A stretch of DNA of 64,000 nucleotides from Pseudomonas gingeri (GTDB lineage: Bacteria > Pseudomonadota > Gammaproteobacteria > Pseudomonadales > Pseudomonadaceae), in contig NZ_JACAOS010000022.1 of assembly GCF_013386165.1 (NCBI RefSeq), forward strand, positions 289,369-353,368. Direction: 5' to 3'. The notes beneath the pieces were generated by a model. It saw only the letters and a list, made by a program, of their open reading frames with translations. It was not told where the DNA came from and did not search any database. A program made the translations under genes and the position numbers. Shown here piece after piece: positions 1 through 10,145 of the stretch; the first letter of the stretch is position 1, and every line of letters begins with the position of its first letter.

Positions 1-512
1 AGGCCGTCGCCGGCCAGCTCGGCCAGGCGGCTGATCAGGCTCGGCACGTCGATCACCAGTTCGGCCAGGCGATAGACCTTGCCCTTGAAGCGCGGGTCTT
101 GCAGGGCGGGCGGCAGTTGCTCGCCCTTGACCTGATCGACCCGGCCGCGCACGGCCTTGCTGGCGAAAAAGCTGGTGAGGTTGCCGGCCAGGGTGCCCGG
201 GGACCAGAGGTAGTGAGCTTCGGACAGCAGGCGCACGCCCGTCAGGTCGAGTTCGCCGTTGCCGGCCAGGGCTTCGCGCCAGCGTCGGGGCATATCGGCG
301 ATGGCTTCCGAGGCGCCGCTCAGGGCGCCGTGCAGGGCGTACTTGGCGCCGCCGTGGATGATGCCCTGGGATTTGACGCTCTGCCCGCCGCCAAGGCTGG
401 CGCTTTCCACCAGCACCGTCGAAAAGCCCTGGCGGCGCAGGCGCGCGTTGAGCCAGAGACCGGCAACGCCGGCGCCGACAATCAGGACATCGGTGGAAAG
501 AGCGGATGGCAT
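1..512 (-). CDS. FAD-dependent oxidoreductase, N-terminal part (cut by window edge)
   Basis: This is the first ~170 codons of a flavoprotein that continues beyond base 1. The ATG is at 512 on the minus strand. The N-terminus has a Rossmann dinucleotide-binding motif, G-A-G-V-A-G at residues 13-18 after a hydrophobic beta strand, and an acidic residue ends the second strand. This is the pattern of glycine-oxidase/D-amino-acid-dehydrogenase-like FAD oxidoreductases. The substrate cannot be told from this fragment. Pseudomonas genomes carry such a gene beside the SMR pump, LysR and waaA genes that follow here. Confidence 0.8.
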   Translation of the reverse strand, partial: MPSALSTDVLIVGAGVAGLWLNARLRRQGFSTVLVESASLGGGQSVKSQGIIHGGAKYALHGALSGASEAIADMPRRWREALAGNGELDLTGVRLLSEAHYLWSPGTLAGNLTSFFASKAVRGRVDQVKGEQLPPALQDPRFKGKVYRLAELVIDVPSLISRLAELAGDG

Positions 513-644
513 GCGACGACCTCATTGTTCAAAACAAGGCCCGAGTATACAGGGTAGCGGCGAGCTGCAAGCTTTGAGCTGCAAGTTAGAAGCAGGTCGG
601 TGCCGCGTTTGCTTGCCGCTTGAAGCTTGAGGCTCGCAGCTGCT

Positions 645-977
645 TCAATGCCCTGCAGTCTTCGAGAACAGCTGGATCACCACCACCCCGAGCACGATCA
701 GGCCCATGCCCAGCATCGCCGGGATATCCAGCTTCTGGCCGTAGAGAAACAGCGCCGCGACGCTGACCATCACGATCCCCATTCCGGCCCAGACCGCGTA
801 GGCCACGCCCACCGGCACCGTGCGCACCACCAGGGTCAGCATCCAGAACGCGATGGCATAACCGACGATGATCAGCAGCAGGGGCAGCGGCGTGCTCAGG
901 CCCTTGACCGCTTTCATGGAAACGGTGGCAATGACTTCGGCGCAGATGGCGATGGCCAGGTAGTAGTAGGCGTGCAT
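645..977 (-). CDS. SMR-family small multidrug efflux protein (EmrE-like)
   Basis: This 110-aa inner-membrane protein has four hydrophobic helices and exchanges cationic drugs or quaternary ammonium compounds for protons as a dimer. Glu14, in the context A-E-V-I-A-T of helix 1, matches the essential EmrE Glu14. The motif G-V-A-Y-A-V-W-A-G in helix 3 and the G-Q-K-L-D linker before helix 4 are also family hallmarks. The start at 977 aligns exactly with EmrE; an upstream in-frame start at 1019 would add 14 residues with no family counterpart. The gene is divergent from a LysR regulator at 1080, a common arrangement in which the regulator controls the pump. SugE-type guanidinium exporters are the alternative, but the sequence looks more EmrE-like. 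Confidence 0.92.
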   Translation of the reverse strand: MHAYYYLAIAICAEVIATVSMKAVKGLSTPLPLLLIIVGYAIAFWMLTLVVRTVPVGVAYAVWAGMGIVMVSVAALFLYGQKLDIPAMLGMGLIVLGVVVIQLFSKTAGH

Positions 978-1079
978 GGGGCAATCTCTCGTGTTTGGGC
1001 TTGCTGACAATGTGGGCATTCTAGAGATTCCGCAGATGGGGTAAAGTCATTACCTATCTGAAAATAAGATGGGTTTGCC

Positions 1080-1970
1080 ATGAGTATTCAGTGGAACCTG
1101 GAACAGATGCGCCTGTTTGTCGGCGTTGCCGAGCAGCGTTCGTTTTCCGCCGTGGCCCGTGAGCAGCGCAAGGCGCAATCGGCGGTGAGCAACGGCATCG
1201 CCCTGTTGGAGGCCGATCTGGGGGTGGCGTTGTTCGAGCGCAGCAGCGGTCGCCAGCCGAAGTTGACCGAGGCCGGGGTCGCGTTGCTGGAGGAGGCGCG
1301 GGAAGTGCTGCGCCAGTGCGAGCGTCTCAATGGCCGGGCGCTGGCCCTGATGCGCGGCGAGGAGGCCTGTTTGCGCCTGGCCCAGGACGAGGCCATGCCT
1401 TATCAGCCGGTGCTCGACAGCCTGGAGGCGTTGTCGGAGCACTACCCCGGCGTCGAGGTGCAACTGGCCAGCGGCGCCCAGGGCGATGTCGCGCGCAAGC
1501 TGGTGGAGCGACGGGCGGACCTGGGCTTGCTGTTCCACCATGACCAGATGCCGCAGACCCTGGAGCGGCGGGCGCTGGGCAGTGTCGAAATGGTCACGGT
1601 GTGTGCGGTCAATCATCCGCTGGCGGCGTCGCTGCGGGTCAACCGCCAGCAACTGGCCCGGCATCGGCAATTGCTCATCGCCCCGCAGCAGAGTGGTTAT
1701 CCCGGTGGCGAGCAGCTCAGCCCGCAGGTCTGGCGGGCGGACTCCTTCTACGTGATGGCCGAACTGTTGATGCGTGGCCTGGGCTGGGCCTGGCTGCCGC
1801 GCCATGTGGTGCAATACCCGGCGTACCAGAACCAGATGGTCGAGCTGAGCAGCGAATGGACGCCGCCGGCGCTGGTGGTGGAGCTGGTCTGGCGGCGCGA
1901 CGAACCCCTGGGGCCGGCGGCGCGCTGGCTGGCCGAACGGTTTGCCGAGCACTTGCAGGCGATCGGCTGA
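1080..1970 (+). CDS. LysR-family transcriptional regulator
   Basis: This 296-aa protein has a winged helix-turn-helix at residues ~4-63 (F-S-A-V-A-R-E-Q-R-K-A-Q-S-A-V-S, then L-F-E-R-S) and a periplasmic-binding-protein-like effector domain from ~90 to the end. Such regulators act as tetramers, usually on a divergent neighbour and on themselves. Here the neighbour is the SMR pump gene, whose likely start is 102 bases away, and the 60-100 base gap must hold both promoters. The effector is unknown. waaA begins 23 bases after the stop codon. Confidence 0.93.
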   Translation: MSIQWNLEQMRLFVGVAEQRSFSAVAREQRKAQSAVSNGIALLEADLGVALFERSSGRQPKLTEAGVALLEEAREVLRQCERLNGRALALMRGEEACLRLAQDEAMPYQPVLDSLEALSEHYPGVEVQLASGAQGDVARKLVERRADLGLLFHHDQMPQTLERRALGSVEMVTVCAVNHPLAASLRVNRQQLARHRQLLIAPQQSGYPGGEQLSPQVWRADSFYVMAELLMRGLGWAWLPRHVVQYPAYQNQMVELSSEWTPPALVVELVWRRDEPLGPAARWLAERFAEHLQAIG

Positions 1971-1993
1971 AAAAGCCGATAAACTCCGTCGCC

Positions 1994-3277
1994 ATGAATA
2001 GAACTCTCTACAGCTTTTTGTTTCATCTGGGGCTGCCGCTGGTGGCGTTGCGTCTATGGCTGCGGGCTCGCAAGGCGCCGGCTTATGCCCGGCGCGTGGG
2101 TGAACGCTTTGCCCGCGGCCTGCCGGCGTTGCGCCCGGACGGCATCTGGGTGCACGCGGTGTCGGTCGGCGAGAGCATTGCCGCTGCGCCGATGATCCGT
2201 GCGTTGCTGGCGAAGTATCCGCAACTGCCGATCACGGTCACCTGCATGACGCCCACCGGCTCCGAGCGGATCAAGGCACTGTTCGCCGACGAGCCGCGAA
2301 TCCAGCACTGCTACCTGCCTTACGATTTGCCGTGGGCGGCGGCGCGTTTTCTCGATGCGGCGCGGCCGAAGTTGGCGGTGATCATGGAGACCGAGTTGTG
2401 GCCCAACCATATCCATCAGTGCGCCAAGCGCGGGATTCCGGTGGCGCTGGCCAATGCGCGGCTGTCGGCGCGTTCGGCACGGGGCTATGGGCGATTCGCC
2501 CGTCTGACCCGGCCGATGCTAGAGGAAATGAGCCTGATCGCCGTGCAGACCGAAGCCGAAGCCGAGCGTTTCCGGCAGTTGGGTGCACGGCCTGAATCTG
2601 TCGAGGTGACGGGGTCGATCAAGTTCGACTTGAGCATCGATCCGCAACTACTGGTACGCGCTGCCGAACTGCGTGGGCAATGGCAGGCGCAGGAGCGGCC
2701 GGTGTGGATCGCCGCGAGCACCCATGAAGGTGAGGATGCGGTGGTGTTGGCGGCCCATCGGCAATTGCTCGGCAACTATCCGAACGCCTTGCTGATTCTG
2801 GTGCCGCGTCACCCGGAGCGCTTCGACAGCGTGTTTGCGTTGTGCCAGGAGCAGGGGTTTGCCACGGTGCGGCGTTCCAGTGGTGCGCCGGTCAGTGCAC
2901 AAACCGCGGTGTTGCTCGGCGACACCATGGGCGAGTTGCTGTTTCTCTACGCCTTGGCCGATAGCGCGTTCGTCGGCGGCAGCCTGGTGCCCAACGGCGG
3001 GCACAACCTGCTGGAGCCAGCGGCGCTGTGCAAGCCGGTGTTGAGCGGGCCGCACCTGTTCAACTTCCTCGAGATCGCCGCGTTGATGCGTGAGGCGGGG
3101 GCGTTGCAGGAAGTGGAGGATGCCGACGGTCTGGCGGTGGCGGTGCAGCGTCTGTTCGAGTTGCCGCGTGATGCGCAGAAGATGGGTGAGGCGGGGCTCA
3201 AGGTGATGCGTGCCAACCAGGGCGCGTTGCAGCGTTTGCTGGACGGGTTGGGGCGATTGCTGGCGCGATCGCGTTAG
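1994..3277 (+). CDS. waaA: 3-deoxy-D-manno-octulosonic acid (Kdo) transferase
   Basis: WaaA adds Kdo from CMP-Kdo to lipid IVA at the cytoplasmic face of the inner membrane, the first step of LPS core assembly. The 427-aa product has an N-terminal hydrophobic anchor at residues ~4-23. It also has the acceptor-domain motif V-S-V-G-E-S with Glu60 in the position of the catalytic base. The GT-B donor domain contains P-R-H-P-E-R and G-G-S-L-V-P-N-G-G-H-N with E-P-A. The start at 1994 gives the family's usual length, although the reading frame is open far upstream. A perfect REP palindrome follows the stop. Confidence 0.96.
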   Translation: MNRTLYSFLFHLGLPLVALRLWLRARKAPAYARRVGERFARGLPALRPDGIWVHAVSVGESIAAAPMIRALLAKYPQLPITVTCMTPTGSERIKALFADEPRIQHCYLPYDLPWAAARFLDAARPKLAVIMETELWPNHIHQCAKRGIPVALANARLSARSARGYGRFARLTRPMLEEMSLIAVQTEAEAERFRQLGARPESVEVTGSIKFDLSIDPQLLVRAAELRGQWQAQERPVWIAASTHEGEDAVVLAAHRQLLGNYPNALLILVPRHPERFDSVFALCQEQGFATVRRSSGAPVSAQTAVLLGDTMGELLFLYALADSAFVGGSLVPNGGHNLLEPAALCKPVLSGPHLFNFLEIAALMREAGALQEVEDADGLAVAVQRLFELPRDAQKMGEAGLKVMRANQGALQRLLDGLGRLLARSR

Positions 3278-3282
3278 CGATC

Positions 3283-3314
3283 CTTGTAGGAGCCGGCAAG
3301 CCGGCTCCTACAAG
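3283..3314. repeat. REP palindrome between waaA and tolC
   Basis: There is a perfect inverted repeat of two 15-base arms (3283-3297 and 3300-3314) around a 2-base centre, core GTAGGAGCCGGC. It sits in the 61-base gap between convergent waaA and tolC. This is the GTAGGAGC type of Pseudomonas REP, and a degenerate pair of the same type occurs at 19745-19846. In RNA it would form a stable hairpin that could end or protect both convergent transcripts. Confidence 0.85.
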
Positions 3315-3338
3315 TTTTGTAGTGTTCTCGGAGCCCTG

Positions 3339-4778
3339 TCAGTACTTCGGATTGGCCTTGAGGTTGGCCGCAGCCGCCTTCGCCAGGTCCGGTGGCAGGA
3401 AGTCCTTGTCCGGGTTGTAGTCCGCCTTCAGATAATGCGCCAGGGCGCTCAGGTCGTCCGGGCTCAGGGTGCCGGCTGCCTGCTTCAGGCGCAGGTTGTC
3501 GAGGATGTAGTCGTAGCGGGTGTTGTTGTAGTCGCGCACCGAGGTGTACAGCTGGCGCTGGGCATCGAGCACATCGACGATATTGCGTGTGCCCACCTGG
3601 TAACCGATCTCGGTCGCTTCCAGCGCACTCTGGTTGGAGATGATCGACTGTTTGCGCGCCTGCACCTGCTCCACGTCGGTGTTCACCGCCCGGTGCAGGT
3701 TGCGGGTATTTTCCACCACCTGGCGGCGCAGGCTTTCACGCTGCTGCTCGGTCTGGCTCAGGCGCGAATAGGACTCACGCACCTGCGAGCTGGTCAGGCC
3801 GCCACTGTACAGCGGGATACTCAATTGCAGGCCGATGCTGGTCTGCTTGACCGGACCGCCGTAGTTCTGGCCCAGCGCATTGGGGTTGGTCAGGCCGAAC
3901 GCATCGTTGTCACCATTCTGGTACTGGGCCACGGCATCGACGGTCGGCGCATGGCCGGCCTTGCGTTGCTTCAGGGTTTCCTCGGCGGCGCTGACCGCGT
4001 AGTTGCTTGCCAGCAGGTTGAGGTTCTGGCGGGCGGCGGTGTCGACCCAGGCCTTGGCGTCATTGGGCGTCGGCGCCAGTACCGGCAAGGTGTGGGCGAT
4101 GCCCTGGATCGAGTTGTACTGACGGTTGGTCAAGGTCATCAGCGCTTCGAACGCATCTTCAACCTGGCGCTGGGCGACGATGCGGTTGGCCCGCGAGGTG
4201 TCGTAGCTGGCCTGGGAGGTCAGTACGTCGGTCTTGTCCGAGAGCCCGACATCGAAGCGCTCGTTGGACTGGTCAAGCTGACGCTTGAACGCCGCTTCCT
4301 CGGCCTTGGTCGAGGCCAGGGTGTCCTGGGCCCGCAACACGGCAAAGTAGCTTTCGGCGCTTTGCAGGATCAGGTTCTGTTCGGTGGCCGAGAGTTGCAG
4401 CGCCGCCTGCTCGTTGATGTCCTTGGCGGCCTGGAACTGGAACCAGCGGTCGGCGCGGAAGATCGGCTGGCTCAGGGTCGCCTGATAGATATTGGCGCTG
4501 CGGTTCATCGACGCCGCCGGTTGATCGATCGAGGTATGCACACTGTTGAAGTTGGCCCCGGCCGAGAGGTTCGGCAGCAGGCCGGCCCGGGCCTGGGGTA
4601 CGACTTCCTTTTGCGCGTCATAGTTGGCATGGGCGGCGGCCAGGTCGGCGTTATTGCTCACGGCTTCCTGGTACACGCTGACCAGGTCGGTCTTGGCCGT
4701 CAGGGGCGTTTCAGCTGCCCAGACCAATCCGTTGGTCGCACAAGACACGGCCAGGGCCAGTGAAAGTTTGCGCAGCAT
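3339..4778 (-). CDS. tolC: TolC-family outer membrane channel protein
   Basis: This 479-aa protein starts with a Sec signal peptide (M-L-R-K-L-S..., cleavage near residues 21-22). Two long coiled-coil repeats follow, rich in Leu, Ala and Gln, as expected for the trimeric TolC channel-tunnel. TolC connects type I secretion systems and tripartite pumps to the outside. The position next to thiC matches OpmH of P. aeruginosa, a TolC homologue. The gene is convergent with waaA and divergent from the riboswitch-controlled thiC. If the large proteins at 32-46 kb leave by type I secretion, this is the only channel gene in the window. Confidence 0.93.
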   Translation of the reverse strand: MLRKLSLALAVSCATNGLVWAAETPLTAKTDLVSVYQEAVSNNADLAAAHANYDAQKEVVPQARAGLLPNLSAGANFNSVHTSIDQPAASMNRSANIYQATLSQPIFRADRWFQFQAAKDINEQAALQLSATEQNLILQSAESYFAVLRAQDTLASTKAEEAAFKRQLDQSNERFDVGLSDKTDVLTSQASYDTSRANRIVAQRQVEDAFEALMTLTNRQYNSIQGIAHTLPVLAPTPNDAKAWVDTAARQNLNLLASNYAVSAAEETLKQRKAGHAPTVDAVAQYQNGDNDAFGLTNPNALGQNYGGPVKQTSIGLQLSIPLYSGGLTSSQVRESYSRLSQTEQQRESLRRQVVENTRNLHRAVNTDVEQVQARKQSIISNQSALEATEIGYQVGTRNIVDVLDAQRQLYTSVRDYNNTRYDYILDNLRLKQAAGTLSPDDLSALAHYLKADYNPDKDFLPPDLAKAAAANLKANPKY

Positions 4779-4970
4779 GAGACGATTCCTAGAGTAGATA
4801 TTACGGTGGTAATGCGATGGCCGAGGCTATTGCCTGGCTTGCCCAGCGTCAAGAAGTAGCGAGTGTAGTGCCGGTGGCGGGTCGGCAACAATCCTGCATA
4901 TCTGCCATTTATCCAGACGAATAAGGGGGAGATGGCATTATGTCGCAGTCTTCTCTACACTCGGCCTGTT

Positions 4971-5060
4971 CTTGTCGGGGTGCCTTGCTATGAGGCTGAG
5001 ATCGGATAATTCCGGATCCCGTTGAACCTGATCAGGTTAGCGCCTGCGTAGGGAACAAGA
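4971..5060 (+). promoter_or_regulatory. TPP riboswitch (THI element) upstream of thiC
   Basis: The conserved blocks of the thiamine-pyrophosphate aptamer are present in order. GTCGGGGTGCC is at ~4974-4984 and GGCTGAGAT at ~4994-5002. CCCGTTGAACCTGATCAGG lies at ~5018-5036, and GCGTAGGGAACAAG closes the element at ~5046-5059. Binding of TPP is expected to lower thiC expression. The thiC start lies about 160 bases downstream. Confidence 0.95.
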
Positions 5061-5217
5061 TTTCTCGTCCCCCGGCGAGTCCTCTTGTGCTCCGTCCGGG
5101 ATGTTGTTCGACAATCGAACAGCCTTCACGAGGACCGAGCACAGCACCAGTCCTGGTGCGTCCGTGCCTTTCAGGTTCGTCCCGACAATCCCCCTGGATG
5201 CCGTCTGGAGAGCCGTG
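5061..5217 (+). promoter_or_regulatory. Structured thiC leader (riboswitch expression platform)
   Basis: Between the aptamer and the thiC ATG there are several complementary segments. Two hairpins are perfect: 5105-5111 with 5115-5121, and 5144-5150 with 5153-5159. In addition 5079-5084 (GTCCTC) can pair with 5130-5135, and 5087-5092 (GTGCTC) with 5137-5142; the two pairings cross, so they would compete or form a pseudoknot. No U-rich tail follows a hairpin, which argues for control of translation or Rho access rather than an intrinsic terminator. The thiC Shine-Dalgarno GGAG is at 5207-5210. Confidence 0.55.
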
Positions 5218-7107
<1,890 letters not shown>

Positions 7108-7113
7108 GTAAAC

Positions 7114-7133
7114 CGGCTCCCTGGCGGGAGCCG
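7114..7133 (+). terminator. Hairpin after thiC
   Basis: Eight-base arms CGGCTCCC (7114-7121) and GGGAGCCG (7126-7133) enclose a 4-base loop, 6 bases after the thiC stop. The following AACCTTT is only weakly U-rich, so termination may be partial. Confidence 0.6.
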
Positions 7134-7139
7134 AACCTT

Positions 7140-7272
7140 TGTGGCGAGCGGGCTTGCCCGCGCTGGGCCGCGTAGCGGCCCTAAAACCGGCGATCGTGGT
7201 GTATCAGGTAGAACGAGATGTCAGGTTTTACGACTGCTTCGCAGCCGGGCGCGGGCAAGCCCGCTCGCCACA
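7140..7272. repeat. Inverted pair of REP elements (REPIN) between thiC and cytX
   Basis: A GTGGCGAGCGGGCTTGCCCG unit at the left end faces its reverse complement at the right end (...CGGGCAAGCCCGCTCGCCAC). The ~85 bases between include the shorter palindromes CCGCGTAGCGG and GCTTCGCAGC. A near copy is present at 61650-61782. Such REP doublets are non-autonomous elements mobilised by RAYT transposases; no RAYT gene is in this window. Confidence 0.88.
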
Positions 7273-7308
7273 GGTCTATCTACATCCGGTATTTTTGCTT
7301 CCCTTGAG

Positions 7309-8610
7309 ATGACACTCTTGAACACACCCAGCAGCACCTACTCCCCCGATCTCGCGGTCCCCGCCGACAAGCGTGTATTCGGCGCGCGTGATCTGTTTTC
7401 CCTGTGGTTCTCCCTCGGTATCGGCCTGATGGTCCTGCAAACCGGCGCCCTGCTGGCGCCGGGCCTGGGCCTGTCCGGCTCGTTGCTGGCGATCTTCCTC
7501 GGTACCGTGGTGGGCGTCCTGCTGCTGGCCGCGGTGGGTGTGATCGGCAGCGACACCGGCCTGTCCTCCATGGCCGCGCTCAAGCTCAGCCTTGGCCAGT
7601 ACGGCGCGAGCCTGCCGGCACTGCTCAACCTGCTGCAACTGGTGGGTTGGGGCGCGTTTGAGATCATCGTCATGCGCGATGCGGCCAGCCTGCTGGGCGC
7701 CCGGGCGTTCAGCGAAGGCAGCCTGCTGGCCAACCCGCTGCTCTGGACCCTGGTGTTCGGTGCACTGGCGACCTTGCTGGCGGTCAGCGGTCCCTTGACC
7801 TTCGTGCGCAAGATCCTGCGTAAATGGGGTATCTGGCTGTTGCTGGCGGCCTGCCTCTGGCTGACCTGGAACCTCTTCGCCAAGGCCGACCTGGCGGCGC
7901 TGTGGGCGCAGGCCGGTGACGGCTCGATGCCGTTTGCCGTAGGGTTTGATATCGCGATTGCCATGCCGTTGTCCTGGCTGCCGCTGATCGCCGATTACTC
8001 ACGCTTCGGCAAACGCGCGAAAAGCGTGTTCGGCGGCACGGCGCTGGGCTTTCTGATTGGTAACTTCTGGCTGATGAGCCTGGGCGTGGCTTACACCCTG
8101 GCGTTTGCTCCCAGCGGTGAAACCAATGCCTTGCTGCTGGCCCTGGCCGGTGCCGGGTTGGGCATTCCGCTGCTGCTGATCCTGCTCGACGAGTCGGAAA
8201 ACGCCTTTGCCGATATCCACTCGGCGGCGGTCTCCGTCGGCATCCTGCTGCGTTGGAAGGTCGAGCACCTGGCCCTGGCGATCGGTGTGCTCTGTACCCT
8301 GATCGCCTGCTTTGCACCGTTGGCGCAGTACCAGAACTTCCTGCTGCTGATCGGTTCGGTGTTCGCGCCGTTGTTCGGCGTGGTGCTGGTGGATCACTTC
8401 ATCCTGCGCGGTCGCAGTGCCGGCGGCGCCTCGTCGCTGTTGCGCTGGCCGGCACTGCTGGCCTGGCTGGGCGGCGTGTCGACCTATCACCTGCTGGCCA
8501 ACTTCCATCCTGAAGTGGGCGCAACCCTGCCGTCACTGGTACTGGCAGGGCTGCTGCAAGGGCTGCTCGGCCGTGCATTCAACGTCGGGCGGGGAACCGC
8601 TCGGGCTTGA
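7309..8610 (+). CDS. cytX: Probable hydroxymethylpyrimidine transporter CytX (NCS1 family)
   Basis: This 433-aa protein has about twelve hydrophobic helices and belongs to the cytosine/purine/thiamine-type NCS1 permeases. Its position directly after thiC fits CytX, which is thought to import the thiamine precursor hydroxymethylpyrimidine. The conserved N-W-G-like loop appears as G-W-G-A-F-E at ~residues 113-118, and L-P-L-I-A-D-Y-S-R-F-G is characteristic. The ATG at 7309 removes an upstream frame that is only the REP pair read as codons. The Shine-Dalgarno is weak. A cytosine permease is the alternative. Its 3' end overlaps the convergent next gene by 32 bases. Confidence 0.85.
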   Translation: MTLLNTPSSTYSPDLAVPADKRVFGARDLFSLWFSLGIGLMVLQTGALLAPGLGLSGSLLAIFLGTVVGVLLLAAVGVIGSDTGLSSMAALKLSLGQYGASLPALLNLLQLVGWGAFEIIVMRDAASLLGARAFSEGSLLANPLLWTLVFGALATLLAVSGPLTFVRKILRKWGIWLLLAACLWLTWNLFAKADLAALWAQAGDGSMPFAVGFDIAIAMPLSWLPLIADYSRFGKRAKSVFGGTALGFLIGNFWLMSLGVAYTLAFAPSGETNALLLALAGAGLGIPLLLILLDESENAFADIHSAAVSVGILLRWKVEHLALAIGVLCTLIACFAPLAQYQNFLLLIGSVFAPLFGVVLVDHFILRGRSAGGASSLLRWPALLAWLGGVSTYHLLANFHPEVGATLPSLVLAGLLQGLLGRAFNVGRGTARA

Positions 8611-9319
8611 GCACGCCATTGAGGCGCTGATAGGGAATGTTCAGCTCGATCAGGCCCATGGCGTAGGGGGCGATGGTCGTCACGTTGTACTTGAGGATCA
8701 CGCCGTCGCTGGCCAGGGTGACGTTCGGGGTTTTCTGGAAGGGCCAGGACGCAATGAAGTCCTGGTCCAGCCGGTTGTTGATCTGCCAGTTGTTGTGGGC
8801 GACCTTGGCCAGCTTCCAGAACGTCTCTTCCTGGCCGGGCAGGAGCATGTCCTGCAAGCCCAGGGCCTTGTGCTCCTCGCGCGACCAGGTGAGGAAGCCA
8901 CGCCCCGGCATGCCATGTTCGGCGCCGTCGTCCAGGTAGCTGGCCAGCTCGATGATCACCAAGCCGTCATGCTGCTCGCGTACCTTGGCTTGCAAGTAGA
9001 TGCCGTGGCCGCTGGCGGCAGTGGCGAGGAACTGTTCGCGATAGACCTTGAGCGAGGCCTGCAACGGCACGTCGGTCGAAGTGCTGCCCATCTGCAGCAG
9101 TGCCCGCTCCACTGCGGCGTCCAGTTGCGGCTCATCGGGGAAATGCACGGTATCGATGTTCACCAGCGGGCAATCCGGATTGTTGCAGCCCGGCTTGAGC
9201 TGTTCGGAGATGTCGCTCTTGACGCTCAGCGGAGTCTTCAGGCTCGGCTCGAACAAGCTTTGGCAGGCGCCCAGGGTCAGGGCGATGGCCGTCAGCGCGG
9301 CGATTTTAAAAAACGACAT
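8579..9319 (-). CDS. RsiV-family (DUF3298) lipoprotein
   Basis: This 246-aa protein has a lipoprotein signal peptide with lipobox L-G-A-C (Cys19) and a C-terminal DUF3298-type domain, the fold of the Bacillus anti-sigma factor RsiV. The block T-I-A-P-Y-A-M-G near the end is typical of the domain. There is no sigma-factor gene nearby and no transmembrane anchor, so a role as anti-sigma factor is not supported. The lipidated periplasmic or outer-membrane protein may bind a ligand such as peptidoglycan, by analogy with RsiV. Its 3' end overlaps cytX tail to tail. Confidence 0.8.
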   Translation of the reverse strand: MSFFKIAALTAIALTLGACQSLFEPSLKTPLSVKSDISEQLKPGCNNPDCPLVNIDTVHFPDEPQLDAAVERALLQMGSTSTDVPLQASLKVYREQFLATAASGHGIYLQAKVREQHDGLVIIELASYLDDGAEHGMPGRGFLTWSREEHKALGLQDMLLPGQEETFWKLAKVAHNNWQINNRLDQDFIASWPFQKTPNVTLASDGVILKYNVTTIAPYAMGLIELNIPYQRLNGVLKPERFPARR

Positions 9320-9527
9320 GGGTGTCCTTCGTCAGCGAAAGAAAGGTCAGGTGATCGTGCTTCGACTGTCAGCGGCGTACTCGGTTCGCCACTAAGCTAA
9401 TTAGAGTAGGTTTCGGGGGCGCCCGTCTATCCCGGCGAGGGGAAAGGGGCTGCATCATGGTACTTCGGCGCGTTAGGATGGCGCGAAGTCGAGGGAGAGC
9501 CTCGCCGCTATCGCAATGAGGATCATG

Positions 9528-10145
9528 ATGACCGACACCAGCAAGTCCGGCCCGACCCAAGTCGAGGTCATCCAGCGGGAGAACTGCTTCAAGGGCTTCT
9601 ACCGACTTGATCGCCTGCACCTGCGCCATGAACTGTTCGCTGGTGGCATGGGCAATACGATCAATCGCGAAGTCTTTGTCCGCCACGATGCGGTGTGTGT
9701 CCTGCCCTACGATCCCCGGCGCGATGAAGTGCTGCTGCTGGAGCAGTTCCGGGTAGGGGCCATGGGCAAGGCCAAGAATCCCTGGATGATCGAACTGGTC
9801 GCCGGTCTGATCGACAAGGACGAACAACCGGAAGAGGTTGCCCACCGTGAGGCACAAGAGGAAGCTGACCTGAATCTGGTGGCCCTGTGGCCGATCTCCC
9901 AGTACTTTCCGTCACCGGGTGGCAGCAACGAATTCGTGCATCTGTACCTGGGGCGCTGCAACACCGAAGGGGCTGGCGGCCTGTACGGGCTGGCAGAAGA
10001 AAATGAAGATATCCGTGCCACGGTCTGGGCGTTCGAAGATGCCCTGCAAGCCGTGCGCGATGGGCGAATTGCCAACGCGGCGTCGATCATTGCCTTGCAA
10101 TGGCTGGCATTGAACCGTGCTGAAGTGAGGGGGTTATGGTCGTAA
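9528..10145 (+). CDS. nudF: ADP-ribose pyrophosphatase (Nudix hydrolase)
   Basis: NudF hydrolyses ADP-ribose to AMP and ribose 5-phosphate. The 205-aa product has a Nudix box G-X5-E-X7-R-E-X2-E-E at residues ~94-115. The usual late Gly of the box (REUXEEXGU) is Asp here. Downstream, S-P-G-G-S-N-E and E-N-E-D-I-R match E. coli NudF closely. Three in-frame ATGs exist (9516, 9525, 9528); 9528 is preferred because GAGG at 9518-9521 is well spaced for it. The gene opens the nudF-yqiB-cpdA-yqiA-parE order shared with E. coli. Confidence 0.94.
   Translation: MTDTSKSGPTQVEVIQRENCFKGFYRLDRLHLRHELFAGGMGNTINREVFVRHDAVCVLPYDPRRDEVLLLEQFRVGAMGKAKNPWMIELVAGLIDKDEQPEEVAHREAQEEADLNLVALWPISQYFPSPGGSNEFVHLYLGRCNTEGAGGLYGLAEENEDIRATVWAFEDALQAVRDGRIANAASIIALQWLALNRAEVRGLWS

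Noticed and set aside
5101..5217. Upstream extension of thiC from base 5101
   Set aside because: The 39 extra codons are the structured riboswitch leader; GGAG and family alignment support the ATG at 5218.
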